This document shows positions 32,135 through 42,739 of a stretch of DNA of 64,000 nucleotides, one piece after another. The DNA lies in contig JAFKAC010000024.1 of the NCBI GenBank assembly GCA_025766275.1, forward strand, positions 434,001 through 498,000, given 5' to 3'. How positions within the stretch are numbered: position 1 is the first letter of the stretch; the number at the start of each line of letters is the position of its first letter. This DNA is from Lactarius indigo. Its lineage: Eukaryota; Basidiomycota; Agaricomycetes; Russulales; Russulaceae. The notes beneath the pieces are model-generated. The model did not search any database, was not told the origin of the DNA, and saw only the letters and a program-made list of their open reading frames with translations. The position numbers were made by a program, and so were the translations under genes.

Positions 32135-34604
32135 ATGGTCTCATTTGCCAAGCTCATTTCCCTCGCGCCGCTTGCACTCACCGCGAGCGCGACACCGTGG
32201 CCCGCAACATCTCATCCTACCACTCATCGCGTGCACTACTTCGGTGCCGATAAGAGTCTTAAACTCGAGGCGTTCCATCCCAAATCAACTTTTAAGGTGA
32301 CATTCCGCCTCTTTATTCCATCATAGTCCTGCTCGCTAACATGCGAACAGGGATTTGGAGTCGACGGAGTCGACCCCATTCCAACATACCAACAATATCC
32401 TCGTGGTACCCTCGAACCCGGTAGCGCTGCGGTATCTTTTCTGGCGGCTAGGTTGGGTATCTCTGAGGATAGCATCCATCTCAAGACCAGAGCGCAGGGC
32501 CAGGTGGCGCACCACGTCTTCCTGGCGCAGAATATTGTGCGTCGATTCCTCTGCTTCGCATAACCAGGGCAATAAATAAAAGCCGTGGCAGAACGGGGTA
32601 TCCGTAGCCAACGCGGTTGCCAACGTCGCATTCAACAAACATGGCAAGGTCTCGTCATTCAGCTCCTCTTTCGTTGAGCATTGTATGTCCACGTGAATGT
32701 TCCAATGACGAGGTTGTTAACATTTTTTTCCCCCATTAAGCTGGCTCCGCGGACACAAACCCATCTGTATCCCTCGATGATGCGATCGCCACTGCAGAGA
32801 AGACGCTCTATGGCACCCATAACGGACACCCCCCAAGACTCGAGTTCGTTGTGAAGCCCTGCGGGTTCGCTGCACTTACGCATGTTATCCAAATTCACAA
32901 TAAGACCGCGGGAACATGGTATGAGGCGTTTGTAGACGCACATAACAACACGGTGGTCTCTGTGACGGACTTCGTCGCGCAAGCCTCGGTAAGTTGGACA
33001 AAAATAGTTGGACTCTGCCCTTCTATTTTTAACGTCTTTCTTTTTTTGGTCGTAGTACCGCGTTGTCCCAATCACTGCGAAGGACCCTGACACCGAGGGT
33101 TTTTTAGACGTTATGGACCCAGAGGATCTGGACGCATCCCCCAACGGCTGGCACCAGGAGTTTACAACGGTGACCAATGCGACCGAGTGAGTGCCCCCCC
33201 CCCCCCCCTCCCCTTCCATTAGGGTTCTAAGTACCTTTACTATCTGGAAGCGGAAACAACGCACTTGCGTACAAAGATACCCAGAACAACACCGCCGTCG
33301 AAAGTGATCCCGATCTTGTCTTTGAGTATTGGGATTACCCCGCGGCGGATCCGACCTTCGAGAGCAACGTCCCGGCTGCCATCACGAATGCATTCTACGT
33401 AGTCAATGTCTACCACGACTTTGCCTATTTATATGGCTTCACGGAGGCGACCTTCAACTTCCAGACGAATAACTTTTTCAAGGGCGGAGAAGGACAAGAT
33501 CGCGTCCTCGTGAGCGTGCAGGATCCTGGGGATATTAACAATGCCAACTTTGGGACCCCTCCCGAGTACGCTCGTCCTTTCGGAGTTTGTCTGTGAGCGC
33601 CTTTCTGACAAAAAGGAAAACAGTGGACAGTCGGGTCAAATGCGGCTGTTCCTGTACAACACTGTCAACGTATGTACTCTGCAATTGTTCTCCGACCGTG
33701 GGGGTGGCTAACAAATGCCCAGCCCCGAGGGGACCCCGCGCTCCATAACGATATGATTCTCCACGAATGCCAACACGGCGCGACCAATCGTATGACCGGC
33801 GGTGCGACCGCACGTTGTTTCCAGACCCTCGAGGCTGGTGCCGTTGCCGAAGGCTTCGCGGACGCCATGTCCGAGTAAGTCTTCGATCACGCCCCTTCCG
33901 TTTGCGTCTTCCGACTCTGGTGGACCAGCACTCTGTCACAAAACGAGACTACGTCCGACTACGTGTTTGGATTAGGCCTCAGCCCTACCCCTGCTGGCTT
34001 CCGTTCACATCCGTACTCAACGTCCAAGTGAGTGTGCTCGCAAAAAAAAAAAAGAGGACGAATCGCTGAACACCCCCGAAAAGCGTCACGAACCCTCTTC
34101 TCTACTCAAATTTGAACCGTACAACGGAAGTCCACGGTATTCCACCTCCCCCCGCTCTCTATTTATTTACTGTATTTTCCTGAGACGTGCGCAGCTATGG
34201 GCGAGATTTTGGCCAATACGTTTCACAATGTATATGCTGCGCTCGTCGAGGCCTACGGGTGGTCCCGCGAATCGACCGTGGACCCGGAAGCCCCGGAGGG
34301 AAACGTCGTCTTTTTTCACCTCTTCTTCGACGCCCTGCTTCTTCAGCCATGCAACCCTACCTGTGAGCCTTTTTATTTCTTTTTTGCGCCGTACTCAGGT
34401 ATGCTTTCATCACATGTGGACACTGACGCGGAACGGATAGTCCCGGATGCCCGCGATGCGTGGATTCAGGCAGACGCAAACCGATATGATGGCGCTAACG
34501 CGTGCTTGTTGTGGCAAGTGTTCGCGAGCAAAGGTTTGGGTACCAATGCCGCGAACTATATCGACGATTTCACTATCCCTCCCGGGCTGCAATGCGACTC
34601 ATAA
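32135..34604 (+). CDS. Secreted metallopeptidase, family M36 (fungalysin type), copy 1
   Basis: This is a zinc endopeptidase, predicted to be secreted and self-processed, that digests extracellular protein. The start gives a signal peptide (MVSFAKLISLAPLALTASA). The inhibitory FTP propeptide follows (THRVHYFGADKSLKLEAFHP). The mature catalytic part includes WYEAFVDAHNNTVVSVTDF, VVNVYHDFAYLYGFTEATFN and the zinc-binding helix ILHECQHGATNRMTGG, with HExxH. The third-ligand region is EAGAVAEGFADAMSE, and a later exon is MGEILANTFHNVYAALVE. The last exon ends FTIPPGLQCDS. About a dozen exons with 50-100 base introns give around 600 residues, the usual length. Family members normally have HEYTHG and GEGW where this gene has HECQHG and AEGF, but all metal-binding residues are kept. 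The frame is open through every exon I joined. Confidence 0.88.
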
Positions 34605-35528
34605 TTTTCGTGGTACACCTGAGGAAAGGATGTGAGGGGCGGAGCGAAGCGGGAAGTAAAGGATCGGTGTATGGTGGCGTGGATGAGTGCATTTTCACTC
34701 GCGCATCGCGGGATGTGACATCACAAAGCTCAATATTGATATATTCATCTAATTGTCATGAACAAAGCAGGCGTTTTCTGTTCACGCGCTGGCCACTGAT
34801 AGACCCCTGGCCGCCGGATTAGATACAACTATGCCTCCTCCATTTTCTGATCTTCAAAGAGGCTGTACAGATCGTTTCTCTCAAGAAACTAAACGCCGCA
34901 TTTTCGTTCCGAGCATAACATTAAAACACTGTTCCAGCCTCCCAAATGCAGAACAGGTATCAAGTGTAGGAGCACAGGAGTGTGCCACGACTGAGTCCAC
35001 AACATAAAATGCAATAGAGTAAACTGCTAACCTCGGTCGTTTGAGAGAAAATGTTGGATCCTCCTTAGCCCTCGTGAAACCAGGCACTCGACAAATGACT
35101 TTTCAGCTAAGTAGCAGAGGTTGCAAGGTGTCGGAGCTTGAAGCTTGAAGAGTGGTGCTAGCCAAGTCACTTGTCCGAGTCCACGGCCTGGGCACACTAT
35201 CACTGACACTGGTGGCATCCAACCAAATAGGTTTGGGCCCGACGGTGTCGCAAGTCTCTTCTTTCTGTTTCGGGGCATGGTTACGCGGAACAACGGGCTC
35301 GGACCTCTGAATCGGGAAGGAAGTCGCGAAACGCTCACTTGATCGGCGGGCCGAACCCGGGAGGCGAAGGCAACGCGCCCCGAACTTGAATATTGCCCGA
35401 AAGCAGATGCGCCCGCATTTGTGTCCACATTGAGGTTCCCAGCCGCGGCTCCTACCTCAGTACTGGGAGGATACTGTTTATAAGTTGTGCCATGATTTAT
35501 TTCTGTCGTCAGCCGCACGTCCGCCTCG
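34605..35528. promoter_or_regulatory. Spacer with relic of orphan-gene 5' end and promoter of M36 copy 2
   Basis: Minus-strand 35277-35027 begins MPRNRKKRLATPSGPN, matching the MPRNRRKK start of the gene at 31811, but quickly loses the rest of that gene. The flanking 35278-35528 is a diverged copy of 31812-32134, with TATA TTTATAAGT at 35477-35485 and a deletion that brings it to about 50 bases from the ATG. The duplication that made M36 copy 2 therefore included the divergent promoter and the first exon of the neighbour. The 34.6-35.0 kb part holds nothing I can name. Confidence 0.7.
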
Positions 35529-38059
35529 ATGGTCTTATTCGCTATGCTCATTTCCCTCGTGCTGCTTGCACTCACCGCGAGCGCGACACCGTGGCCCGTA
35601 ACATCTCATCCTACCACTCATCGCGTGCATTACCTTGGTGCCGATAAAAGCTTTGAGCTCGAGGTGTTCCACCCCAAATCAACTTTCGAGGTGACCCCTC
35701 TGCCTCTTTGTTCGATCATAGTCCTGCTCGCTAACATGCGAACAGGGATTTGGAGTCGACGGAGTGGACCTCCTCCCGACGTATCAACAACATTCTCGTG
35801 GCACCCTCGAACCCGGTAGCGCTGCGGTATCTTTTCTGGCGGCTAGGTTGGGTATCTCTGAGGATAGCATTCATCTCAAGACTAGAGCGCAGGGCCAGGT
35901 GGCGCACCACGTCTTCCTGGCGCAGAATATTGTGCGTCGATTCCTCTGCTTCTCATAACCAAGGCAATAAAACAAAGGCCGTGGCAGGACGGGATAACCG
36001 TGGCCAATGCGGTTGCCAACGTCGGATTCAACAAACATGGCAAGGTCTCGTCATTCAGCTCCTCTTTCGTTGAGCATTGTATGTCCGTGCGGATTTTCCT
36101 ATGACGAGGTTGTTAACATTTTTTTCCCCATTAAGCTGGCTCCGCGGCCACAAAACCTTCTGTTTCCCTCGACGATGCGATCGCTACAGCAGAGAAGATG
36201 CTCTATGGCACTCATAACGGACACCCCCCAAGTCTCGAGTTCGTTTTGAAGCCCTGCGGGTTCGCTGCACTTACGCATGTGATCCAAATTCACAATAAGA
36301 CCGCGGGAACATGGTATGAGGCGTTTGTAGACGCGCATAACAACACGGTGATCTCTGTGACGGACTTCGTCGCACAAGCCTCGGTCAGTTGGACAAAAAT
36401 AGCTGGATTCTGCCTATCTATTTTTAAAGTCTTCCTTTTTTATAGTACCGCGTTGTCCCAATCCCTGCGAAGGACCCTGACACCGAGGGTTTTTTAGACG
36501 TTATGGACCCAGAGGATCTGGATGCATCCCCCAACGGCTGGCACGAGGAGTTTTTGACGGTGATCAATGCGACCGAGTGAGCCCCCCCCCTTTTTTTTTC
36601 ATTAGGGTTTCAAGTGCCCTTACAGGGCCTTACTCTTCGGAAGGGGTAACAACGCCATTGCCTACAAAGACACCGAGGACAACACCGCCCCCGAGAGCGA
36701 TCCTGACCTTGTCTTTGCGTATTGGGATTACATTGCGGAGGACCCGACCTTCGAGAGCAACGTCCAGGCGGCCATTACGAATGCGTTCTACGTGGTCAAT
36801 GTCTACCACGACTTTGCTTATTTATATGGCTTCACGGAGGCAACTTTCAACTTCCAGACGAATAACTATTTCAAGGGCGGAGAAGGACAAGATCGCATCA
36901 CCGTGAGCGTGCAGGATTCTGAGGCCATGAACAATGCCGACTTCCAGACCCCTCCCGAGTACGCCCCCTCGGTCCTTCTAGAGTTTTTGTTTGCTGGGCC
37001 TTTCTGAACACAAAAACAAAACAGTGGCCAGTCCGGTCATATGCGGTTGTTCCTGTTCAATCTTACCGTTGTATGTCCCCCGTAATTGTTTTTTAACCGC
37101 CGCAGGGGCGGGTTGGCTGACAAAAAAAAAAAAATGCCGGTAGCCCAGACAAGACAGCGCCCTCCAAAACGATATATTGGTCCACGAATGCCAACATGGC
37201 GCGACGAACCGTATGACCGGTGGCGGGACTGGACGCTGTTTCCAAACCCTCGAGTCTGGTGCCGTTGCCGAAGGCTATGCGGACGGCATGTCCGAGTAAG
37301 TCTTTTTTTCGGTTCCGCTCGCCCTGCGTTTTTCCGACTCTGGTGGTGGCGGCGGTGGAAACAGCGCTCTATTACAGAACGAGACCACGTCCGATTTCTT
37401 ATTTGGAAAAGGCGTCAATCCTCCTGGCCTCCGTACACACCCGTACTCAACGTCGAAGTGAGTGTGTACTATCGTTGCACCGACCCCATTTCCACACAAG
37501 AGAGAGAGAACGAATTGCTTAACAACACTCGGAATATTAAAAAAAAAGTGTCGTCAACCCTCTTCGCTACTCGAGTTTGAGCGGTCTGAACGAAGTTCAC
37601 GGTATGCTCCTCCAACTCCTCTCACTGCAATTCGTCTGAGATGCGTGCAGCTATGGGCGAGGTTTTGGCCAACATTTTCCACAATGTGTATGCCGCGCTC
37701 GTCGAGGCCTACGGGTGGTCCCGCGAGTCGACCGTGGACCCGGAAGCCCCGGAGGGAAACGTCGTCTTTTTCCACCTCTTCTTCGACGCCCTGCTTCTCC
37801 AGCCATGCACCCCCACCTGTGAGCATATATATATATATATCTATTTTTTTTTTTTCCCGCCCTACTCGGTCTGATGCGGAACGGAACAGTCCAGAATGCC
37901 CGCGACGCATGGATTCAGGCAGATGCAAACCGATACGACGGCGCTAACGCGTGCTTGTTGTGGCAAGTATTCGCGAGCAGAGGTTTGGGTGCCAACGCTG
38001 CGAACTATATCGATGATACCACTATCCCTCCTGAGCTGCAATGCGTTTCCTCGCCATAG
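35529..38059 (+). CDS. Secreted metallopeptidase, family M36 (fungalysin type), copy 2
   Basis: This is the closest paralogue of copy 1, with the same exon plan and nearly identical stretches. It has a signal peptide (MVLFAMLISLVLLALTASA), the FTP motif (THRVHYLGADKSFELEVFHP), WYEAFVDAHNNTVISVTDF and YHDFAYLYGFTEATFNFQ. The zinc helix ILVHECQHGATNRMTGGG is reached through a tag acceptor after a poly-A run at about 37122-37133. The third-ligand segment is ESGAVAEGYADGMSE, a later exon is MGEVLANIFHNVYAALVE, and the end is TTIPPELQCVSSP. Using the acceptors that work in copy 1 keeps the frame open (for example ALLQNETTSDFLFG). Two introns contain homopolymer or (TA)n tracts (poly-A near 37122, tatatatatat near 37825-37840), absent from the other copies. 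Presumed secreted protease; substrate unknown. Confidence 0.86.
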
Positions 38060-38841
38060 TGTTCGTGGTGCTGCTAAAGACGATCTAAGAATGTGAGGAT
38101 GGGGTGGGAGGGAGAGGTGTATGATGGTTGTGGACAGTGTGCGTTTTCGCTCGTGCGCCGCGGGATGTGCCGTCTCACAAAGGCACAATATCGTTATTTT
38201 TTATCTGTCGCAAACAAAGAAAATACTTCTGTGCACGCCCTGGCAACTGACACAGAGTATCAGATTAGATACACAATTCAAGGATATGGTGCCTCCACTT
38301 TCTGATCTTCGGAGAGAAGGTATAACTCTGTTCCAGTCTCCGAAACGCAGGACGGGTATCAGGACGGCAAATGTTGATGCGTCGTGACTAAAACCTGAGT
38401 CTTGGACTAAGTCCACCTTCGGGTCCGCAACATAAAACGCAATAGAAAAAACTAGCCATTTGGGTCTTTCTACGCGAACAATGAAGTAAATTTATATTTT
38501 CATAAAATGACAATAAATGCCGCGGTCGACAGGGCGGTCGAGTAACTGAGCTGACTTCGAGTTCAGCATATTGTCGGTCCAACCGGCCCGATAGTCACAC
38601 GTGTGCAATAATCACGTGTGCGAAACGTTGCTCAATGCCGAGTCGTAGCGCGTATAGTACACGTGCCTCTGGAGTATTCGGGATCCCTTGTGAACGTGTG
38701 AACGCTGATGTAGGTGGCAGAGAGATGGCGAACGAGCTACCCCAGGGTGACATCCAGGGACATGACGGGTCAGATCAGAGACAGGTTGGGACTAAGATAA
38801 TACAATACAGTATTTGATACGGGTTATGAACGGCACGAGTC
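38060..38841. other. Convergent 3' region between M36 copy 2 and TFIIF beta
   Basis: These 780 bases lie between converging genes. A tcacacgtgtgc palindrome (cacgtg core) occurs near 38594-38607, followed by a second cacgtgtgcg. No coding frame here has support. Confidence 0.45.
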
Positions 38842-39961
38842 CTACTCCATGACCTCCTCCATGTCATCATCGTCCTCCTCTTCTTCATCATAGTCGTCCA
38901 TTGAGACGTCCGCGTTAGACGGCTGCGATGCATACAGCTGCGACATGCCTTCCGCCTTGATCTAATTGCAACACAGTGAGCCCGCACAACGCAACAAAGA
39001 AGCAACAACAAGCCGCGTACGCCATCGCCCTTGAAGCTCGGCATGAGCTCCCACGTCCCGTTGAACTCGCCACTGCGATGCAAAGTCGCGATCTCGGACA
39101 GCACCTCCTTGAGGTACACCTCCGGCTGCTGCGTCTTCTCGCGGAGGAGCTTGATGGGCCACTGCTCGCGCTCGCGGAACAGCGAAAACAGCGCATCGAG
39201 CAGCTGGTTGCGCGGCATACGCGCCATGCGCTCGTACTGCCCTTTTTGCGGCTTGACCTTCGTGCGCTGCAATAGAACATTCGACCCAGAAAAAAAAAGG
39301 GAGGGGGACTTCGTGTGCCTACCGTGAGGTCCGCGAAACCGGCCGCGGACGAGATACCACTGCTGAGCATCTTCCCACCGCCACGCCCGGCTCGCGCACC
39401 ATCCATGAGCCCGACGCGCACCGCCTTCTCGTTCTTGGCCGCTGCGCCCCGCGCGGTGAGGCGACGCTCGTAGCGGCCGGTCATGCGCGGACGGAGGTTG
39501 CACTCGTGCTTCACCTTGCCCGTCATGATCGTCGTGCGGGCGCGGCCGGTGCCCGTGGGCGCCTTGGCGCGCTCCGCGACGACGACTTGGTTGTGCACGT
39601 CCTGGTTGACCATATCGAGCTCGTAGATGTCGTCGTCCTCGCCGTCGTCGGACGGCACGAGCACTATGATGCGCGGGGACGCGCCGGGCGGCACGTCGTA
39701 TATCCGGATCTTGGCGAGCTGGACGCCCTCAGCGTCGAACTTGGACCAGCGCTCCATGAGGAACTTGGGGATCTGGGGAGGTGCGGTTGGCAGGTGGGAG
39801 TGGCGTGGTGGGGTGGAAGGGCGTACCTTGACGAGCCATACTCTGCCTTGACCTGACTCGAGCATGATGTGTTCATCAGGATCTGGCTGTGAATCGTCCT
39901 CATTACCCCCAAGTGCGTCGAAGGGCTTCTTCTCTTCGTCAACGGCAAGGTCATCCATCAT
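38842..39961 (-). CDS. TFG2: Transcription initiation factor IIF subunit beta
   Basis: This is the small (RAP30-type) subunit of TFIIF, which binds RNA polymerase II with the alpha subunit and brings it to the promoter. The start MMDDLAVDEEKKPFDAL leads into an acidic lead with QPDPDEHIMLESGQGRVWLVK. After an intron (gtacgc...ccag) come IPKFLMERWSKFDAEGVQLA and the dimerisation beta-barrel, including IYELDMVNQDVHNQVVVAE and GKVKHECNLRPRMTGRY. The next exon starts RTKVKPQKGQYERMARMP and forms the C-terminal winged helix (LLDALFSLFREREQWPIKLL, QPEVYLKEVLSEIATLHRSG, NGTWELMPSFK). A last small exon encodes IKAEGMSQLY and an acidic tail of Asp/Glu runs ending in EVME. Four exons give roughly 310 residues. 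It is a conserved single-copy gene embedded in the protease array, on the opposite strand. Confidence 0.94.
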
Positions 39962-40039
39962 GAGACCGAGCAGATCCAAAGTACTAGTGGAGTTCCGATC
40001 GCAACAGCGACGCGACGTTCAAGTGGTCGACGTACAAGT

Positions 40040-40190
40040 ACAAGACTGACTTACAGTGAAGGTTTGTCTCACACCCTGAGCGTGCTTAGTCATCATTCGG
40101 ATGACCTCCGAGTAGGCCATCCTTAGGTCAGTCATCACATCAGGAACACTTGCTATTCGATTCACGTCGTCGAGGATTCTATGCAAAGAA
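40040..40190 (-). other. Unassigned exon-like segment between cytochrome c and TFIIF beta
   Basis: Between a good acceptor (ttgcatag, about 40184) and a consensus donor (gtaagt, about 40056), the minus strand encodes ILDDVNRIASVPDVMTD and MAYSEVIRMMTKHAQGV without stops, in a helical, protein-like composition. It does not join in phase with the TFIIF beta start, and the phase-0 join instead ends soon after the next acceptor. Cytochrome c ends separately at 40332. It may belong to a small overlapping gene or to a 5' untranslated exon. I recognise no family. Confidence 0.35.
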
Positions 40191-40331
40191 TTATAATGAT
40201 GCGTGAGTGGGGGGTTCCTGGTCTAACTAGACAGAGTGTTCGGTATGAGGACATCTACGTATACTAGCCCGACAGTGTAATATATGCAAGACTGTTATAA
40301 TATAGTGAACGCGTCGGGAAACATGACGTAT

Positions 40332-40886
40332 CTACGCAGTCTGTGTGTGGGAGAAACATCAGTGGTGGCGCGCAGAGTAAGACGCAAAAATCACGGACCG
40401 CCTCTTTGAGATAGGCAATAACATCGTTACGGTCCTTCTCCTTCTTGAAGCCGGCGAAGGCCATGGTTGTACCGGGGATGTACTGGGATATGACGTCAAT
40501 GAGGTTTGCAAGGTGACCAAGTTTAGACCACACCTTTTTGGGGTTTGCGAGGTACTCGAAAAGCGTGTCCTCGCCCCAGACAATAGCTTTCTTCTGGTTG
40601 GCCTCAGTGTACTTGAAGCCTGATGCTTGGCCAGTTTGACGACCGAACAGACTTGCCACGTCACGAACGTCAGTATGCATACCGACCCAAGACAAACAGA
40701 ATCGACATACCCGTGAAGATTGGGGCCGACTTTGTGTCCCTCGCCTGTACCAACGGTATGGCATTGGGCGCAACGCGTCTTGAAAAGCTGAGCACCGGAC
40801 TTTGCGTCACCTACAAAATGTCATAGAATAGATATGGTTTTCCGGAATCCATATGAGTCGTGTTGCTTACCAGCAGCGTAAGGCAT
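40332..40886 (-). CDS. CYC1: Cytochrome c
   Basis: This is the mitochondrial intermembrane electron carrier from complex III to cytochrome oxidase. Exon 1 (MPYAAG) is joined to [20 protein letters not shown], which carries the CxxCH haem attachment site. [12 protein letters not shown] follows, then [19 protein letters not shown] and [19 protein letters not shown] with the methionine ligand, then [20 protein letters not shown] terminal micro-exon of three codons (ACT GCG TAG) lies after a cacacacag acceptor and gives the usual ATA ending. The total is about 108 residues, standard for fungi. As expected there is no cleavable presequence. The gene lies head-to-tail with TFIIF beta. Confidence 0.96.
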
Positions 40887-42739
40887 TGTCGTTGAAAGGG
40901 GGTACCAAGGAGGGAAGTAGAGGCAGGTGGAGGAAGGTGGTGGGTAAACGTGGAAGTTGAGGAAGTTGTTGACTTGGGTTTTAAAAAAGCTTTTCGGCGT
41001 TGCGGAACACTCTTCCGGAGATCGGGTTTACCCGTAGCCAATGAGAGCACTGCAATTTTCCCTTTCTCTTGACGTAAGCGAACAAACAACGCTCGTTTGA
41101 GTTTTCAAGTTCCTGTCAGATCAACTCGATCTGCTTCGAAAAAGCTAGACTATCCCAGAACGAGAAAAATACGCTGTCTAATTACTGACTTGAAGTTAGT
41201 CTTTTTCGAACCGACAGCCAGAGCCACAGCGGACTAGGACACACACACACACATCCAAACCTCTCCACCTGCATACTCCGACTCAATAGCTCAATGACAT
41301 GATATCGGGGTCCTGTTATGATGTTATCTCCGGATGGTGCAAGTGATAACCTACACCAATCACGTGGTGGTTTCATGATGCCTCATGCAATATCCGGCGT
41401 CGTCGACGTGATCATGACCGCCTCATTCACTGCATCAGTTGCAGCACTGTCACTCGTGACTTGTATCTGGAGTGAAGTAACGTCATCCGAGTCAGTAGTC
41501 CTATAGCAGTCTCTATGCCCCTCGCTACCCCGACATGTCACGTCATATTCTGGAGTACACTACACCCTCTGGACCTTCAAGACCGATTTGGGAACTGGAT
41601 ACCTGGGTTCAGCAAACGTTGGTCGCTGCGCAAAGATGACGCTACTATTTACAGTACAGACCGCATCAGGAGGGTGTCCGGAATTTGTCTGGCATCGGAG
41701 AAACCGCTGGCTCGGTGGCTCCACTAACGAGCATGTGTTTTGCCCTCATGGACCAGCACCACAAGGAGTACACCAATCGTCAGGGCCGAATGCTCTGCTG
41801 TAGATGTGTTAGGCCATGCTGAGCCCCAATGGCTCGTTGTATTTTGTGGCGTCGAACGTTTTGTGGGTGCCAGTGGGAAGCAAACCGACCTACTAGTACG
41901 CCGGCCCGATGACGCGAGTTGGAAACCGCCACTGTCGTCGAGCCAGTGGCAGACTCGGATGTGCCAGCGATTGAACGGCTGACGTCGGTGGTCAAGCTGT
42001 CAGGTATCAGGCAACGACATCTTGGTCAGAAGTAAGAGATTGGAGGGGTGACGTGGTTCACCAGGCTAGTAGCGTTCGGCTTTCGTTTGTACAGACGCCA
42101 CGCGTAATCTTTGTCGATCGCCTTCGCCCAAGGCTTCACCAGGACTCGGACTCTCAATTACGCACCACCGCGTCACCACTGACCAGTTCACCGTTATAGA
42201 TAGGCATCACGATAATGAGAGCTCTAATCCTGATGCATCTCGTCGATTTGGCAACGCTTAACTTAGAGCCGCGGCTTTCAGCCTGAGGTTTGGTCTCCAA
42301 GTCACCACACCACACTCGACTTTGACTTTCTAGTTCTCACCACCAATTGGGTCCCGCGCCACCGTGTGAGCCTTATTCTAGCTTTGAGGGAAGGTCATCG
42401 TATCGTGGCGTCTCGTGAATGGCCAATTCGTTACACCTCTGCCGACGATCTCTGCAGTTGGCTCTGGCTGCACTACTATCATGGTAACTCCGAGAAATCA
42501 ACGAAGTGGGAAATCATTATCGCAACTTTTGTACCTTTCCAATTTCTCGAAATAACCGCGGGTCATTCGGTTCTGGGACAGAACAGTCGGACACTTCAAG
42601 TGTGCGGCCATCCTATCTCAGAACCGTGAGGATACAGAGTTTATAAGTTGTGCCATGACCCCATTTTCCGATTTCGATCGCACGTCCGTCTTGACGACAC
42701 TCTCCAGTCTCCTCCTGCAGTGACGCCATCCCAGTATTA
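40887..42739. other. Intergenic; promoter of M36 copy 3 at the right end
   Basis: No gene is supported in these 1.85 kb. Several plus-strand frames of 60-90 codons (41318-42629) lack start context, domains or splice sites. The right end has the M36 core promoter: ctatctcagaaccgtgagg then TTTATAAGT at 42640-42648, about 92 bases before the ATG. Confidence 0.5.

Noticed and set aside
39506..39856. Plus-strand frame over the TFIIF beta gene
   Set aside because: It is an antisense shadow; the minus strand carries the conserved domains.
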